In this document: positions 11,694-21,741 of the stretch, piece after piece
Numbering within the stretch: the stretch's first letter is position 1
Layout of the letters: each line of letters starts with the position of its first letter
Source: Neocallimastix lanati (nom. inval.)
Lineage: Eukaryota; Neocallimastigomycota; Neocallimastigomycetes; Neocallimastigales; Neocallimastigaceae
Length of the DNA: 40,000 nt
Direction: 5' to 3'
Assembly (NCBI GenBank): GCA_016946835.1
Contig: JACVTC010000055.1
Location: 800,001 to 840,000 of the forward strand
Made by a program: the position numbers and the translations under genes
The notes under the pieces: generated by a model
What the model saw: the letters and a program-made list of their open reading frames with translations, nothing else
Told to the model about the DNA's origin: nothing
The model's database searches: none

Positions 11694-12408
11694 AATCACA
11701 AAATTATTATTAAACAGTTTATAAAACTTTTTTTAATTTATTTAGATAATCTTTGTAACCATTTTTTTTTTATTAAACTTTTGCATATGATTCAGTGACT
11801 GACTGAATGACGCCATTAAAAAAAAAAAGTTTATGTCAGTGAAAAAAAAGAAACTAATGAATAATAATTAATTGAATCATTTGTATTCAACATTAATAAT
11901 TACTAAAAAAAAAAAAAATATCATATATATTTAAATTTATATGTAAATATTACTATATAAAAGTATAACTATATATAACTAAATAGAAATATTACTATCT
12001 AAAAATATAAATATTTATAAATATATATATATATTTATATAAAAGTATAACTATATAAAAATATAACAATATAAAGTATTAAATATAGAAATACAAACAT
12101 ATTCATATAACCATTATTATTTTAATACCCTTTTTCCTTAGTTTAAATTATGCTTTTCATGAATATTTTATATGTAATATAATTTATTTAAAATACATTT
12201 TATTCACTTATTTATTTAACTAATAATATTTTATATTTATTATTAGAAAACTTAAATAATTATAAAATTAAATTATTATTAATTATTCTATATTAAAATT
12301 GTAGAAATATTAAAACTTTATTTCTAACACAAATAAATAAATAAATAGAATATTTTTATCCATTTTTGGTTAATTTCAATAGTATTAGCAAATTGTATTA
12401 AGATAAAT
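11694..12408. other. A+T-rich spacer
   Basis: Contains a small 7-bp palindrome (ATTCAGT...ACTGAAT near 11791-11809) and (ATATAA)n-like sequence; no credible gene. Confidence 0.45.
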
Positions 12409-12779
12409 AATAAATAATAAATAATAAATAAATAATAAATAATAAATGATAAATAATAAATAATTAAATAATAATTGAATAATAAATAATAAATAATTGA
12501 ATAATAAATAATAATAAATAATAAATAATTAATAATAAATAATAAATAATAAATAATAGAATAATAAATAATAAATAATAAATAATTGAATAATAAATAA
12601 TTAAATAATGAATAATTGAATAATAAATAATAAATAATAAATAATGAATAATTGAATAATAAATAATAAATAATAAATAATAATAATAAATAATAAATAA
12701 TAAATAATAAATAATAAATAATAAATAAATAATAAATAATAAATAAATAATAAATAATAAATAAATAATAAATAATAAA
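12409..12779. repeat. AATAAATAATAAATAATTGA simple-repeat array
   Basis: About 370 bp of AATAAATAATAA units with periodic ATTGAATAA variants. The long minus-strand frame over it translates only as LLFIIYY repeats and is not treated as a protein. Confidence 0.85.
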
Positions 12780-12817
12780 TTTTTTTTTAATTCTTTTATT
12801 TTTTTTTTTAATTTTTG

Positions 12818-12892
12818 GTTACGAATTAAACCTTGAAAGGGTCGATTGATTTGGAACATCGTGTTTGAACAGTATGAAGAGATGATAATTTT
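12818..12892 (-). other. Exon-like island (possible 5' exon), unassigned
   Basis: About 75 bp of near-balanced composition between simple repeats. On the minus strand an ATG at 12859-12857 opens MFQINRPFQGLIRNQK before the frame runs into the repeat; a GTAACC donor-like site follows ATTC. A second frame also looks peptide-like. Could be a first exon or a fragment of a former gene; no identity is proposed. Confidence 0.22.
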
Positions 12893-13805
12893 TTTAAATT
12901 TAAATATTATAATGATTAATAATAATTTTATTTTCAAAATTTCAAAATTTCAAAATTTTCATTAAATAATAATCTTGGAATTAAAAAATTTCCATTAATC
13001 AGTAATCATCTTTTAAAAAAATTAAAATATTTCTTAATTATATATTTAATGAATTATTTTGAGGAGTGAACCAGCAAAAACTTTAAAGAAAATATCTTTA
13101 TTAAAGTAAATAATTTTATTTTATTTTATTATATTTTTATTTTATTATATTTTTATTCTATTATATCTTTATTTTATTTTTAAGAATTAGATAAAAAATA
13201 AAATAAAATTTAAAAATAAAATAATTTATTTTTTATTACTAAAAAAAGGATTATATAAAAAAAAGATATTAATAGAAAAAAAATAAATGAGAAGAATTAT
13301 ATATTAAAGAAAAAAAAAAGGAAAAAAGAAAAAGGAAAAATAATAGAGCTAAAACAGAATAATAGATTTTCATAAAATTAATGAAAAAAAAATTATATAT
13401 ATAATAATATTTTTTTTTGTTTTGAATTATGGGTATTCAGATAGTTAAATGATATATTTCATTAATGAAGTTTTGATAATACACATATTACTTAATAAAT
13501 AAGAAAAAAAATAATAATTAGAGAAAAAAATAAAAATAAAAAATAAAAAATATCATTTAAAATACTAAAAAAGAAAAAAAGAAATATTCTTTTTTTACTA
13601 TAAAAATTGTGGGAAAAAACATATCAATAAAATTTAATACTTTTTTTTTTTTTCCTTTAAAAAAAATTATTTTGATTTATTATTTCTTTATTTAATATTT
13701 TTATTTTTATTTATTTACTTATTTTTGTAATTTTTTTTTTATAATTAAAAAAAAATTAAACAAATAATAAATATTAAATATAGTAATTAAAATATTTATA
13801 TATTA
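12893..13805. other. A+T-rich spacer
   Basis: TTTTATTATATT repeats (13115-13170) and purine-rich A/G runs (13260-13345); no gene seen. Confidence 0.45.
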
Positions 13806-14036
13806 TTTATATAAATAATAAAATAAAAAAATTATAATAAAATAAAAAAATTAATAAAATAAAAAAAAATTAATAAAATAAAAAAAAAATTATAATAAAA
13901 TAAAAAAATTATAATAAAATAAAAAAATTATAATAAAATAAAAAAATTATAATAAAATAAAAAAATTATAATAAAATAAAAAAATTATAATAAAATAAAA
14001 AAATTATAATAAAATAAAAAAATTATAATAAAATTA
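13806..14036. repeat. 19-bp tandem array AATAAAATAAAAAAATTAT
   Basis: Eleven to twelve units with a 19-bp period in the right part, slightly shorter units at the left edge. Confidence 0.85.
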
Positions 14037-14104
14037 AATAATATCTTAATTAAAAACATTTTTTTTTTGATTTTTGTTTATTTTTTTTGTTTTTAAATTT
14101 GGCT

Positions 14105-14179
14105 AAATTAAATTAAATTAAATTAAATTAAATTAAATTAAATTAAATTAAATTAAATTAAATTAAATTAAATTAAATA
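14105..14179. repeat. (AAATT)n pentanucleotide array
   Basis: About 15 uninterrupted AAATT units. Confidence 0.9.
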
Positions 14180-14340
14180 TTTTATGGTTAAATTAATTAA
14201 ATTTAATAAAAAAAAAAGAAAAAACTTCAAATGGCCGTCGTCCGTTGATTATTCAAATTTATTTATTTTTTCTTGGAATTGACCGTTTTTTTTTTAAATA
14301 TTATAAACTACTATAAATATAGAAAGTAAAAAATAAAATA

Positions 14341-14562
14341 AAATAAATTAAATTAATAAATAAAATAAATAAATAATAAAATAAATAAATAAATAATAAA
14401 ATAAATAAAATAATAAAATAAATAAATAAATAATAAGATAAATAAAATATATATAAATAAATAAATAAATAAATAAATAATTAAATGACAAAATTTCAAT
14501 AGTTCAGGATATATAAATAAATAAATAAATAAATAATTAAATGACAAAATTTCAAGTTCAGG
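14341..14562. repeat. (AAAT)n array with duplicated ATGACAAAATTTCA block
   Basis: AAATAAAT units followed by AATTAAATGACAAAATTTCA + AGTTCAGGAT, which occurs twice (about 14478-14510 and 14534-14563), each preceded by an (ATAA)n run. Confidence 0.75.
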
Positions 14563-15706
14563 ATTTATAATTAATGTATAAATTTATATATAATAGGTTT
14601 CAATTTATTTTTGTTATTTCACGTATATTTCACATAATTTTACATTTCCCATAAATCTAGTTATTAAGAAAGAATAATATGATTTATGGGGTAGGGAAAG
14701 TGTATACTCTATTTTATATTAATCAACAATGATTAAAATTTAATATTCGGTTATTAAAATATTTACTATTAATTATATTATATTATATTTATAGTTTTAG
14801 GTATATTATTGTTATAGTATATTTAAATTTATTGCCTATTTTATACTTTAAAAACGGTTGACTTCTTCAATTTTGTAATTATAAAACTCAAAGGTTAAAG
14901 TTATCCCATAAATAACCTAATATTATCATAGTTTATCAAAAAAATCTAATAATTAAATTGAATTGATATTTTCAAATTAACCTAAAAATATGAAAAAAAA
15001 AAAAAATTAAAGAATCTTTTACGAAAAACTTGATTATATTAAGTAAGTTAAAAAAAAAAAAAATCATTTCAGTATTAATAAAATAAGTTAATTTATTACT
15101 TTCGGAATAAAATAATATATAATAATTAATTATTTTGAAATTTTATAATAATGCTTGAATAATTGTTAAGAAATGATTTTTGTAAAATAAAAGTAATAAA
15201 TTATTTCAATTTTTAATTAGAATATTTTAATTAATTTGAATATTTTATATGGATAAGAAAAATAAATTTTTTTATTTTTATAATTATTTTTATTAATATT
15301 TGATTATATTTTGATAATAAATTTTTATTAATATTAATTATTATTATTATTTTATTTTTTTTATTTCAAATGTATTGTAATTAATACTTCTTAATTTATG
15401 TTAAGATGAACATAAATTTTTTATTTTTTATATTTGATTAATTCTTTAATATTTTATTTTATTTTATTTTATTTTTTTTTATTTTACAATTAATTAAATT
15501 AATTAAATGAGGGTTAATAGAAATTTTTTTTTTTTTTAAATTTTAAAACTATATTGATTTACTCACCCTTTTTCTATTCGCTAAAAGGAACACTTATTAA
15601 TACTTTTTTTTTTTATCAAGTTATCAAGTTTAAAGTTAAGTGATATTTCAAAGAAAGATTAATAAAAATAAAACTAAAAATAACATAATAAATTAAAACA
15701 TGGGAG
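14563..15706. other. A+T-rich spacer
   Basis: No repeats of note and no exon that can be supported. Confidence 0.45.
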
Positions 15707-16115
15707 GTGTGCATTTCGCAAAATGTGGCTTAAAATCTTTTTAAAAAATAAACATATAAATAAATAAAATAAATAAATAAATAAAATATTTATTATTTGT
15801 TTATTTATTATTTAATTAATTAATTAATTATTAATTAATTATTTATTATATTTATTATTTGTTATTATTTAATATTTATGTTAGAATATGTGAATTAATA
15901 TATTAATTACTAATAATTAATAATACATTACTAATGTAATAGTTCTTAGAATATTCATGTATTAAGCTATTGCTAGTAGTGTTAAGCCACATTTAAGATA
16001 TATAAATACATGTAATTTGCATCTATTTTACATAACAATTAGAAACAATTAGAAAATATAGAAACATGTAATCTTTATAATTAATAAATAAAGTTAACCT
16101 AATAAGATATAAATC

Positions 16116-16568
16116 TTATTTTCTAATAGATTAAGAGTCTCATGTGCTCTCAATAAACTCTTAGTTGCTCTTATTTTCTAATAGATTAAGAGTCTCATGT
16201 GCTCTCAATAAACTCTTAGTTGCTCTTATTTTCTAATAGATTAAGAGTCTCATGTGCTCTCAATAAACTCTTAGTTGCTCTTATTTTCTAATAGATTAAG
16301 AGTCTCATGTGCTCTCAATAAACTCTTAGTTGCTCTTATTTTCTAATAGATTAAGAGTCTCATGTGCTCTCAATAAACTCTTAGTTGCTCTTATTTTCTA
16401 ATAGATTAAGAGTCTCATGTGCTCTCAATAAACTCTTAGTTGCTCTTATTTTCTAATAGATTAAGAGTCTCATGTGCTCTCAATAAACTCTTAGTTGCTC
16501 TTATTTTCTAATAGATTAAGAGTCTCATGTGCTCTCAATAAACTCTTAGTTGCTCTTATTTTCTAATA
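16116..16568. repeat. 55-bp minisatellite, 8 full copies plus partial
   Basis: Copies start at 16116, 16171, 16226, 16281, 16336, 16391, 16446 and 16501, with a 13-nt partial at 16556. By eye they are identical. Each unit holds the inverted pair TAAGAGT...ACTCTTA, so each can fold into a hairpin, and its G+C is well above the surroundings. The period is not a multiple of three, and no frame stays open, so it is not coding. Lack of variation implies recent amplification or strong homogenisation. Adjacent units leave no unique spacers, so this is not a CRISPR array. Confidence 0.95.
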
Positions 16569-16918
16569 ATTTATTATTCAATTAATTATTTATTATGTAT
16601 TATTTATTATTTATTATTTATTCAATTATTTAATTTTTTATTATTTATTATTTATTATTCAATTATTTATTATTTATTATTCAATTATTTATTATTTATT
16701 ATTCAATTATTTATTATTTATTATTTATTATTTATTATTTATTATTTATTATTTATTATTTATTATTTATTATTTATTATTTATTATTTATTATTTATTA
16801 TTTATTATTTATTATTTATTAATTATTAATTATTAATTATTATTTATTATTTATTATTTATTATTTATTATTTATTATTTATTATTTATTATTTTTTTAT
16901 TTATTATTTATTATTTTT
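16569..16918. repeat. (TTATTTA)n / (TTATTCAA)n simple array
   Basis: Long TTATTTATTATT run with occasional TCAATTA variants, directly adjoining the minisatellite. Confidence 0.85.
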
Positions 16919-17097
16919 TTTATTTAAAAATATTTTATAATAAAATATTTTATAATAAAATATTTAAAGACTTAAATTTCAAAAATGATTTTTATTATTT
17001 ATTTAATTATTTATTTAATTATTTATTTATTAGTTAAAAAAATTATATAATGTGGCAATTAATTTAAAAAATTTAAGCCACATTGCAAAATACACAA

Positions 17098-17504
17098 TTG
17101 TGAAATGATACACATTATTAAAATACAATTAATAATATGTTTTTTTTATAATTAAAATAACCATTAATTACATATTACTAAATTGATACATGTTTAATAA
17201 AAATATATATATATATATAATTATTAAAATAATTGTGGATATTTCTTGTACTCATTTTAAAAGAAGTATTAGCAATAAAAATTATGAAAATTGTGGTGTA
17301 GTAATAATAAAAATAATTATATTAGTAATTACTCAAAGGAATGGGTTGTAATGCTGAAATTATATTATTAATTTAAGGTTCAATTATTAGTGAGAAGTTG
17401 AAATAATTTTTATATTGAAAAATAAAAAATATTCTGTAGAAGAGATTATTCATACTATAACTAATCTAATAAAAATATAATAAAAAATAATAAAATATAA
17501 TAAA
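17098..17504. other. A+T-rich spacer
   Basis: No repeat or exon that can be supported. Confidence 0.45.
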
Positions 17505-17542
<38 letters not shown>

Positions 17543-17716
17543 GTAATAATAATAATAATATAACAACATCAATAATAATAATAACAATAATAATAATAAT
17601 AATAATAATATAACAACATCAATAATAATAATAATAATAATATAACAACATCAATAATAATAATAATAATATAACAACATCAATAATAATAATAATAATA
17701 ATAATATAACAACATC

Positions 17717-17747
<31 letters not shown>

Positions 17748-17833
17748 TAACAACATCAATAATAATAATAATAATATAACAACATCAATAATAATAATAA
17801 TAATAATAATATAACAACATCAATAATAATAAT
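17505..17833. repeat. (AAT)n array interspersed with ATAACAACATC
   Basis: AAT trinucleotides in runs of 3-10 alternate about eight times with ATATAACAACATCAAT. A minus-strand reading would give Asn/Ile-like periodicity but no start-to-stop gene. Confidence 0.85.
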
Positions 17834-18215
17834 ATAATTTTATTATTGATATTAATAAAAACTTATATAAAAATCAATATATTTAATATTGATAAAAAAA
17901 AATTATTTAATATTATTAATTAAGAATAAGTTGTATTAATAAAAAAAAAAAAAAAAAAAAAAAAAGTAATAATATTAATAATTTAATAATAGATCAGAAG
18001 GAATATATATCTTTTAAGTAGTAAAAAAAAATATATATATAGATATACCATTTTTCATTTTTTTTTTTTTTTTTTCAATTTAGATAGTAATACTATACTA
18101 ATAGCTTTTGTCATTAAGTTGTAATACTATTTTTTTTTTTTTTTTTTTTTTTTAGAAGAAGAAGAAGAGAGATAGGTAAGAGTTCCCAAAGATTTTTTTT
18201 TTTTTTTTTTTGAAA
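17834..18215. other. A+T-rich spacer with splice-like motifs
   Basis: Contains A- and T-homopolymers and AAGAAGAAGAAGAGAGATAG followed by GTAAGAG at about 18154-18181, which resembles an acceptor-exon-donor unit but has no supported protein. Confidence 0.4.
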
Positions 18216-18306
18216 ATGTCAAACGTTAATCCTATTTATTTCAGGATTAGGTCAGAATCGAAATTTATAACAAATATAATATTATCTTCTTATTTCAAAA
18301 CAGGAT
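18216..18306 (+). pseudogene. Possible 5' coding fragment interrupted by element 1
   Basis: An ATG at 18216 after a T-run and GAAA opens MSNVNPIYFRIRSESK and runs in frame to the element 1 LTR at 18307, continuing only a short way into the LTR. Composition is balanced relative to the flanks. Without element 1 the frame would reach TAG at the GGATAG junction, so it might always have been short. No family is recognised with confidence. Confidence 0.25.
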
Positions 18307-18872
18307 TGATAAATAATGAAATTTATAAATATAAATTTCATATTATATTAAAAAAAAAAATATATATATATATATAATTAATATCACGGTACAAATTTTA
18401 TAAAGTTTAATAATAAACAATTAATAAATTAATAAAAATAAAAATATATTAAATAATATTTTAATAATAAAAAAAATAAAATAAACAATAAACAGAAATA
18501 ATAATTTTTAAAATATTATTAATTGTAAATACTTATAACATGTAAACAAATTTTAAAATGTATAATTTACTAAATTAATATAAATAGTTCTTAATTTTAT
18601 TTATTTTAATAATCAGGTTTTTATATAGTTTTTACTCATTTTAATCAAAAACTAAATATTAATAATAATATTAAATAATTAAAATAATAATTTAAATAAT
18701 AAAATTAAAAGATGTATATAAAATAATTTATAAAATAAATAAAATATATATTAATAAAACATATTTTTAAAATCTTAATCACAAAAACAACTTTTTCTAA
18801 ATTTAATTATTGATATTGGTTATGTCACTTTCTGAGCCTATTCAGAATTAAGATATAAACCATAAAATATCA
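18307..18872 (+). repeat. Element 1 5' LTR
   Basis: Starts TGATAAATAATG and ends AAAATATCA; 566 bp, repeated at 20342-20906. Confidence 0.93.
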
Positions 18873-18874
18873 AA

Positions 18875-18886
18875 TGGTGGAGAATC
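18875..18886 (+). promoter_or_regulatory. Element 1 primer-binding site candidate
   Basis: TGGTGGAGAATC begins 2 nt after the 5' LTR. The leading TGG fits pairing with a tRNA 3' CCA end. No complement is seen in the LTR, so tRNA priming rather than self-priming is inferred; the tRNA is not identified. Confidence 0.5.
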
Positions 18887-19206
18887 TCTTAAAGCCCGGA
18901 GGGAAGTATAAAAATTTTTTTTTTAAATTTTATAAAATTTTTATTTAATCCCTTAAATTCCCATAATTTTGTTATTAAATTTTTAAAATAATATAAAAAT
19001 AGCATAATCTATAAAGTCATTTTTATATTAATTTTATCTAATCATAGAATAACAAAAATAAAAAAAAAATAGTAATATATAAATAAATTAATAAGTATAA
19101 ATTAAATATAATAGTATAATTAAATTAATAAAATGAATTCAAATAAATAAATAAATAAAAACAAATAATAATAATTAAAAAAAAAAAATAACAAAAAAAA
19201 AAAAAA

Positions 19207-20098
19207 ATGATCGAAATAAATTTTATTAGAACTAGTAGTTATATACCACCTGTATATGGTGTAATAAATAATCATCTTGCAAAAGTATATGTAGATAGAA
19301 TAAATAATAATAACATAGTAACAAAAAAATTTATTAAAAATCTAATGTATAGAGATAAGATAATAAAAAAAGATATTATATATTATAATTTAAATAATAA
19401 ATATATAAATAAAACAGATAGTAAAATTAATCTAGAAATAACATTTAAGAATTTAAATAATTCATTAAAAATTAAAGAAACATTTTGGATCGTAGATGAA
19501 GCCGACCACTCCTATGATGTAATACTTAGTGCTTCTACTCAAAAAGAAAATAAACTACTCATAGACGATGAAGATTATTTATCTTTTAAACAAATATTAA
19601 ATAAAGAAGAAGTGAACTATGTCCAAATTGCGCCTCCCATTACTCTGTATTCAGAAGAAATATTTAATAAAATATACTTTAAAGAAGAAAATAAGGAAAA
19701 AAAAGAACCTAAAGAAAATATCAAAATTAATCAAAACAGTATCAACACAGAAAACAAAAATAATTTATCATTAAATAAAGAAGGTGCTAATAAATATAAT
19801 GGAAATACAAAGGCAAAAATAAATCAAATTAACAAAACTAAAATTAATTCCAAAGAACATGCAATAATGAATAAAAATAATTCAAATGATAAACAAAAAG
19901 CAAAATTAAAGAAAATAAAAATAAATAATAAACAACAATATTTCAAAAATATATTCTGGAATTATTATATAATTAATTTATATAGTAAAGTTTCAAGAAA
20001 TACCATTAATCAATACAAAAATAATAAGCATTACGAAAATATATTAATATTCAATAAAATGAAATTAATTAATCAATATTTTAAACAAACGTTTTATC

Positions 20099-20131
<33 letters not shown>

Positions 20132-20160
20132 TTTTTTATTTCACAAATATAAATAACTAA
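19207..20160 (+). CDS. Retropepsin-like protein with degenerate active site
   Basis: Encodes 317 residues. Residues about 15-130 align with the aspartic protease region of element 2 Pol: KVYVDRINNNNIVTKKFI corresponds to the strand with the catalytic D-T-G-A, and YDVILSASTQKENKLLID to its FDIIFGRSIQKKYRLLID. The catalytic triad is D30-R-I instead of D-T/S-G, and the glycine of the later I-x-G motif is S, so proteolysis is not expected. The first residues (INFIR) also match the start of element 2 Gag. Residues 155-245 are K/N-rich, and a stretch at about 246-297 (WNYYIINLYSK...) is of unknown type. The frame ends through an A-run of about 27 nt (20101-20127), so its last residues (poly-K, F-rich) may vary. 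The start is the first ATG, after an A-rich leader. Confidence 0.7.
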
Positions 20161-20224
20161 TAAAAATTATATATTACTAAATTATTCATAAATTTTAATA
20201 AAATTAATAAATATTCAAAATAAT

Positions 20225-20274
<50 letters not shown>

Positions 20275-20300
20275 TATTTAAAAATTTATATTTTTATGGT

Positions 20301-20341
20301 GAACTTCAAGGGACGAAGTTCAATCCAAAGCACGGAGGAAT
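20301..20341 (+). promoter_or_regulatory. Element 1 pre-PPT hairpin and polypurine tract
   Basis: GAACTTC-AAGGGAC-GAAGTTC (20301-20321) is a perfect 7-bp hairpin, followed by AAAGCACGGAGGAAT (20327-20341) directly before the 3' LTR, the position of a plus-strand primer. The same hairpin and ending occur at the end of element 2 pol, where they are coding; here they are not. Confidence 0.6.
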
Positions 20342-20906
20342 TGATAAATAATGAAATTTATAAATATAAATTTCATATTATATTAAAAAAAATATATATA
20401 TATATATATAATTAATATCACGGTACAAATTTTATAAAGTTTAATAATAAACAATTAATAAATTAATAAAAATAAAAATATATTAAATAATATTTTAATA
20501 ATAAAAAAAATAAAATAAACAATAAACAGAAATAATAATTTTTAAAATATTATTAATTGTAAATACTTATAACATGTAAACAAATTTTAAAATGTATAAT
20601 TTACTAAATTAATATAAATAGTTCTTAATTTTATTTATTTTAATAATCAGGTTTTTATATAGTTTTTACTCATTTTAATCAAAAACTAAATATTAATAAT
20701 AATATTAAATAATTAAAATAATAATTTAAATAATAAAATTAAAAGATGTATATAAAATAATTTATAAAATAAATAAAATATATATTAATAAAACATATTT
20801 TTAAAATCTTAATCACAAAAACAACTTTTTCTAAATTTAATTATTGATATTGGTTATGTCACTTTCTGAGCCTATTCAGAATTAAGATATAAACCATAAA
20901 ATATCA
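20342..20906 (+). repeat. Element 1 3' LTR
   Basis: 565 bp, TGATAAATAATG...AAAATATCA, followed by the GGAT target duplicate. Confidence 0.93.
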
Positions 20907-20912
20907 GGATAG

Positions 20913-21145
20913 TGATAAATTTTAGAAATTATCTTAATTTTAATATAGAATTAAAAAGTGATAATTTCAATTTATTTTAATAATAACTGTATAAGTTATT
21001 TATGAATTAAAAATGTTTTATTAAAAATAACACTAAAAATTTGGTTTATTAGAACACTTGTTTTCTAATATTTTATTTTATAAATCTTTTATTAAAATTT
21101 ATTAAACATTATAAAAATTAAAAGTGATTATTAAAATTATAAAAT

Positions 21146-21177
<32 letters not shown>

Positions 21178-21577
21178 TACATAAAATATTTACAAGTATT
21201 TATATTTTTCTTTAAAATTAAACTATTTATAATTTATAAATAAAAAGAATAATTAAATAAAATAAAAGTAATAAAATTAATAATAAAATAAATAATTAAT
21301 AATAAAATAAATAAATTTGTTTATTATAAAAATAATTAAAAAAATATTTTGTTATTTAAATTAATTAATTTTGTTATTATAAAAATATTATTTAATTATA
21401 AAATTAATTATAAAAATTATTATAAAACTAATTATAAAAATTAATTATTTTATTTTAAATTTAATCTTAATATTTTTATTTTGAAAAATATATAATATTT
21501 CTTTCATATCTGAGTATTAATGTAATTTTTAAGTGTAATTTATTTGTTTTATTTAATTAATTAATTAATTAATTTTT

Positions 21578-21617
<40 letters not shown>

Positions 21618-21701
21618 TAAATTATTATTAAACTTGGCTAAGGTTAGTTTCGATTTTATGTATAATATATTTTTAAGATTTATTAATTTTGTTATTTATC
21701 A
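20913..21701 (-). repeat. Element 2 3' LTR
   Basis: 789 bp; both termini are TGATAAAT in inverted orientation (8-bp terminal palindrome). Contains a T-run of about 36 nt (21580-21615). Confidence 0.93.
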
Positions 21702-21741
21702 ATTCCTCGGCGGTTAAGATTGAACTTCGTCCCTTGAAGTT
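21702..21741 (-). promoter_or_regulatory. Element 2 pre-PPT hairpin and polypurine tract
   Basis: On the coding strand AACTTC-AAGGGAC-GAAGTT (21741-21723) folds as a 6-bp hairpin over the last pol codons, and CCGAGGAAT (21710-21702) ends directly at the 3' LTR. Both match element 1. Confidence 0.6.

Larger units (their letters stand above)
15707..17097. repeat. Candidate terminal-inverted-repeat insertion
   Basis: The left end (15707-15736) contains GCATTTCGCAAAATGTGGCT + TAAAAT. The right end (about 17070-17097), reverse complemented, reads GTGTATTTTGCAATGTGGCT + TAAA. The two match over about 26 positions with a few changes and a 2-nt gap. The TGTGGC core also occurs inverted at about 15984-15994 and again at 17049-17056. 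The interval holds the 55-bp minisatellite and low-complexity DNA but no transposase-like frame, so it would be non-autonomous. No target duplication was found. Confidence 0.35.
18307..20906 (+). mobile_element. Element 1: non-autonomous Ty3/Gypsy-type LTR retrotransposon
   Basis: A 2.6-kb element bounded by 566- and 565-bp LTRs (TG...CA) that differ only in an A/TA-run as far as can be seen, so insertion is recent. It is flanked by GGAT at 18303-18306 and 20907-20910, a 4-bp target duplication. It has a TGG-type primer-binding site, one ORF and a PPT region, but no reverse transcriptase, RNase H or integrase. The LTR termini (TGATAAATAA...) and the hairpin and PPT block before the 3' LTR match those of element 2, so a member of that family probably supplies proteins in trans. 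Confidence 0.9.

Noticed and set aside
11499-11699. Minus-strand frame with periodic YLFIYLF
   Set aside because: Translation of a 20-24-bp simple tandem repeat.
12464-12937. 157-codon minus-strand frame
   Set aside because: Two thirds is LLFIIYY repeat. Only the 75-bp island at 12818-12892 looks exon-like and is listed separately with low confidence.
14353-14547. 64-codon minus-strand frame
   Set aside because: (AAAT)n translation.
16116-16568. CRISPR-like array
   Set aside because: Units are contiguous identical copies without unique spacers, in a eukaryotic context; it is a minisatellite.
18216-18306. Resemblance of the peptide to the N-terminal region of ribosomal protein S24 (KFITN-like motif)
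   Set aside because: The match covers only a few residues and the highly conserved surrounding positions of that family are absent.
20101-20127. Programmed slippage on the A-run in the element 1 ORF
   Set aside because: No downstream frame worth reaching and no stimulatory structure; the run is treated as homopolymer noise.
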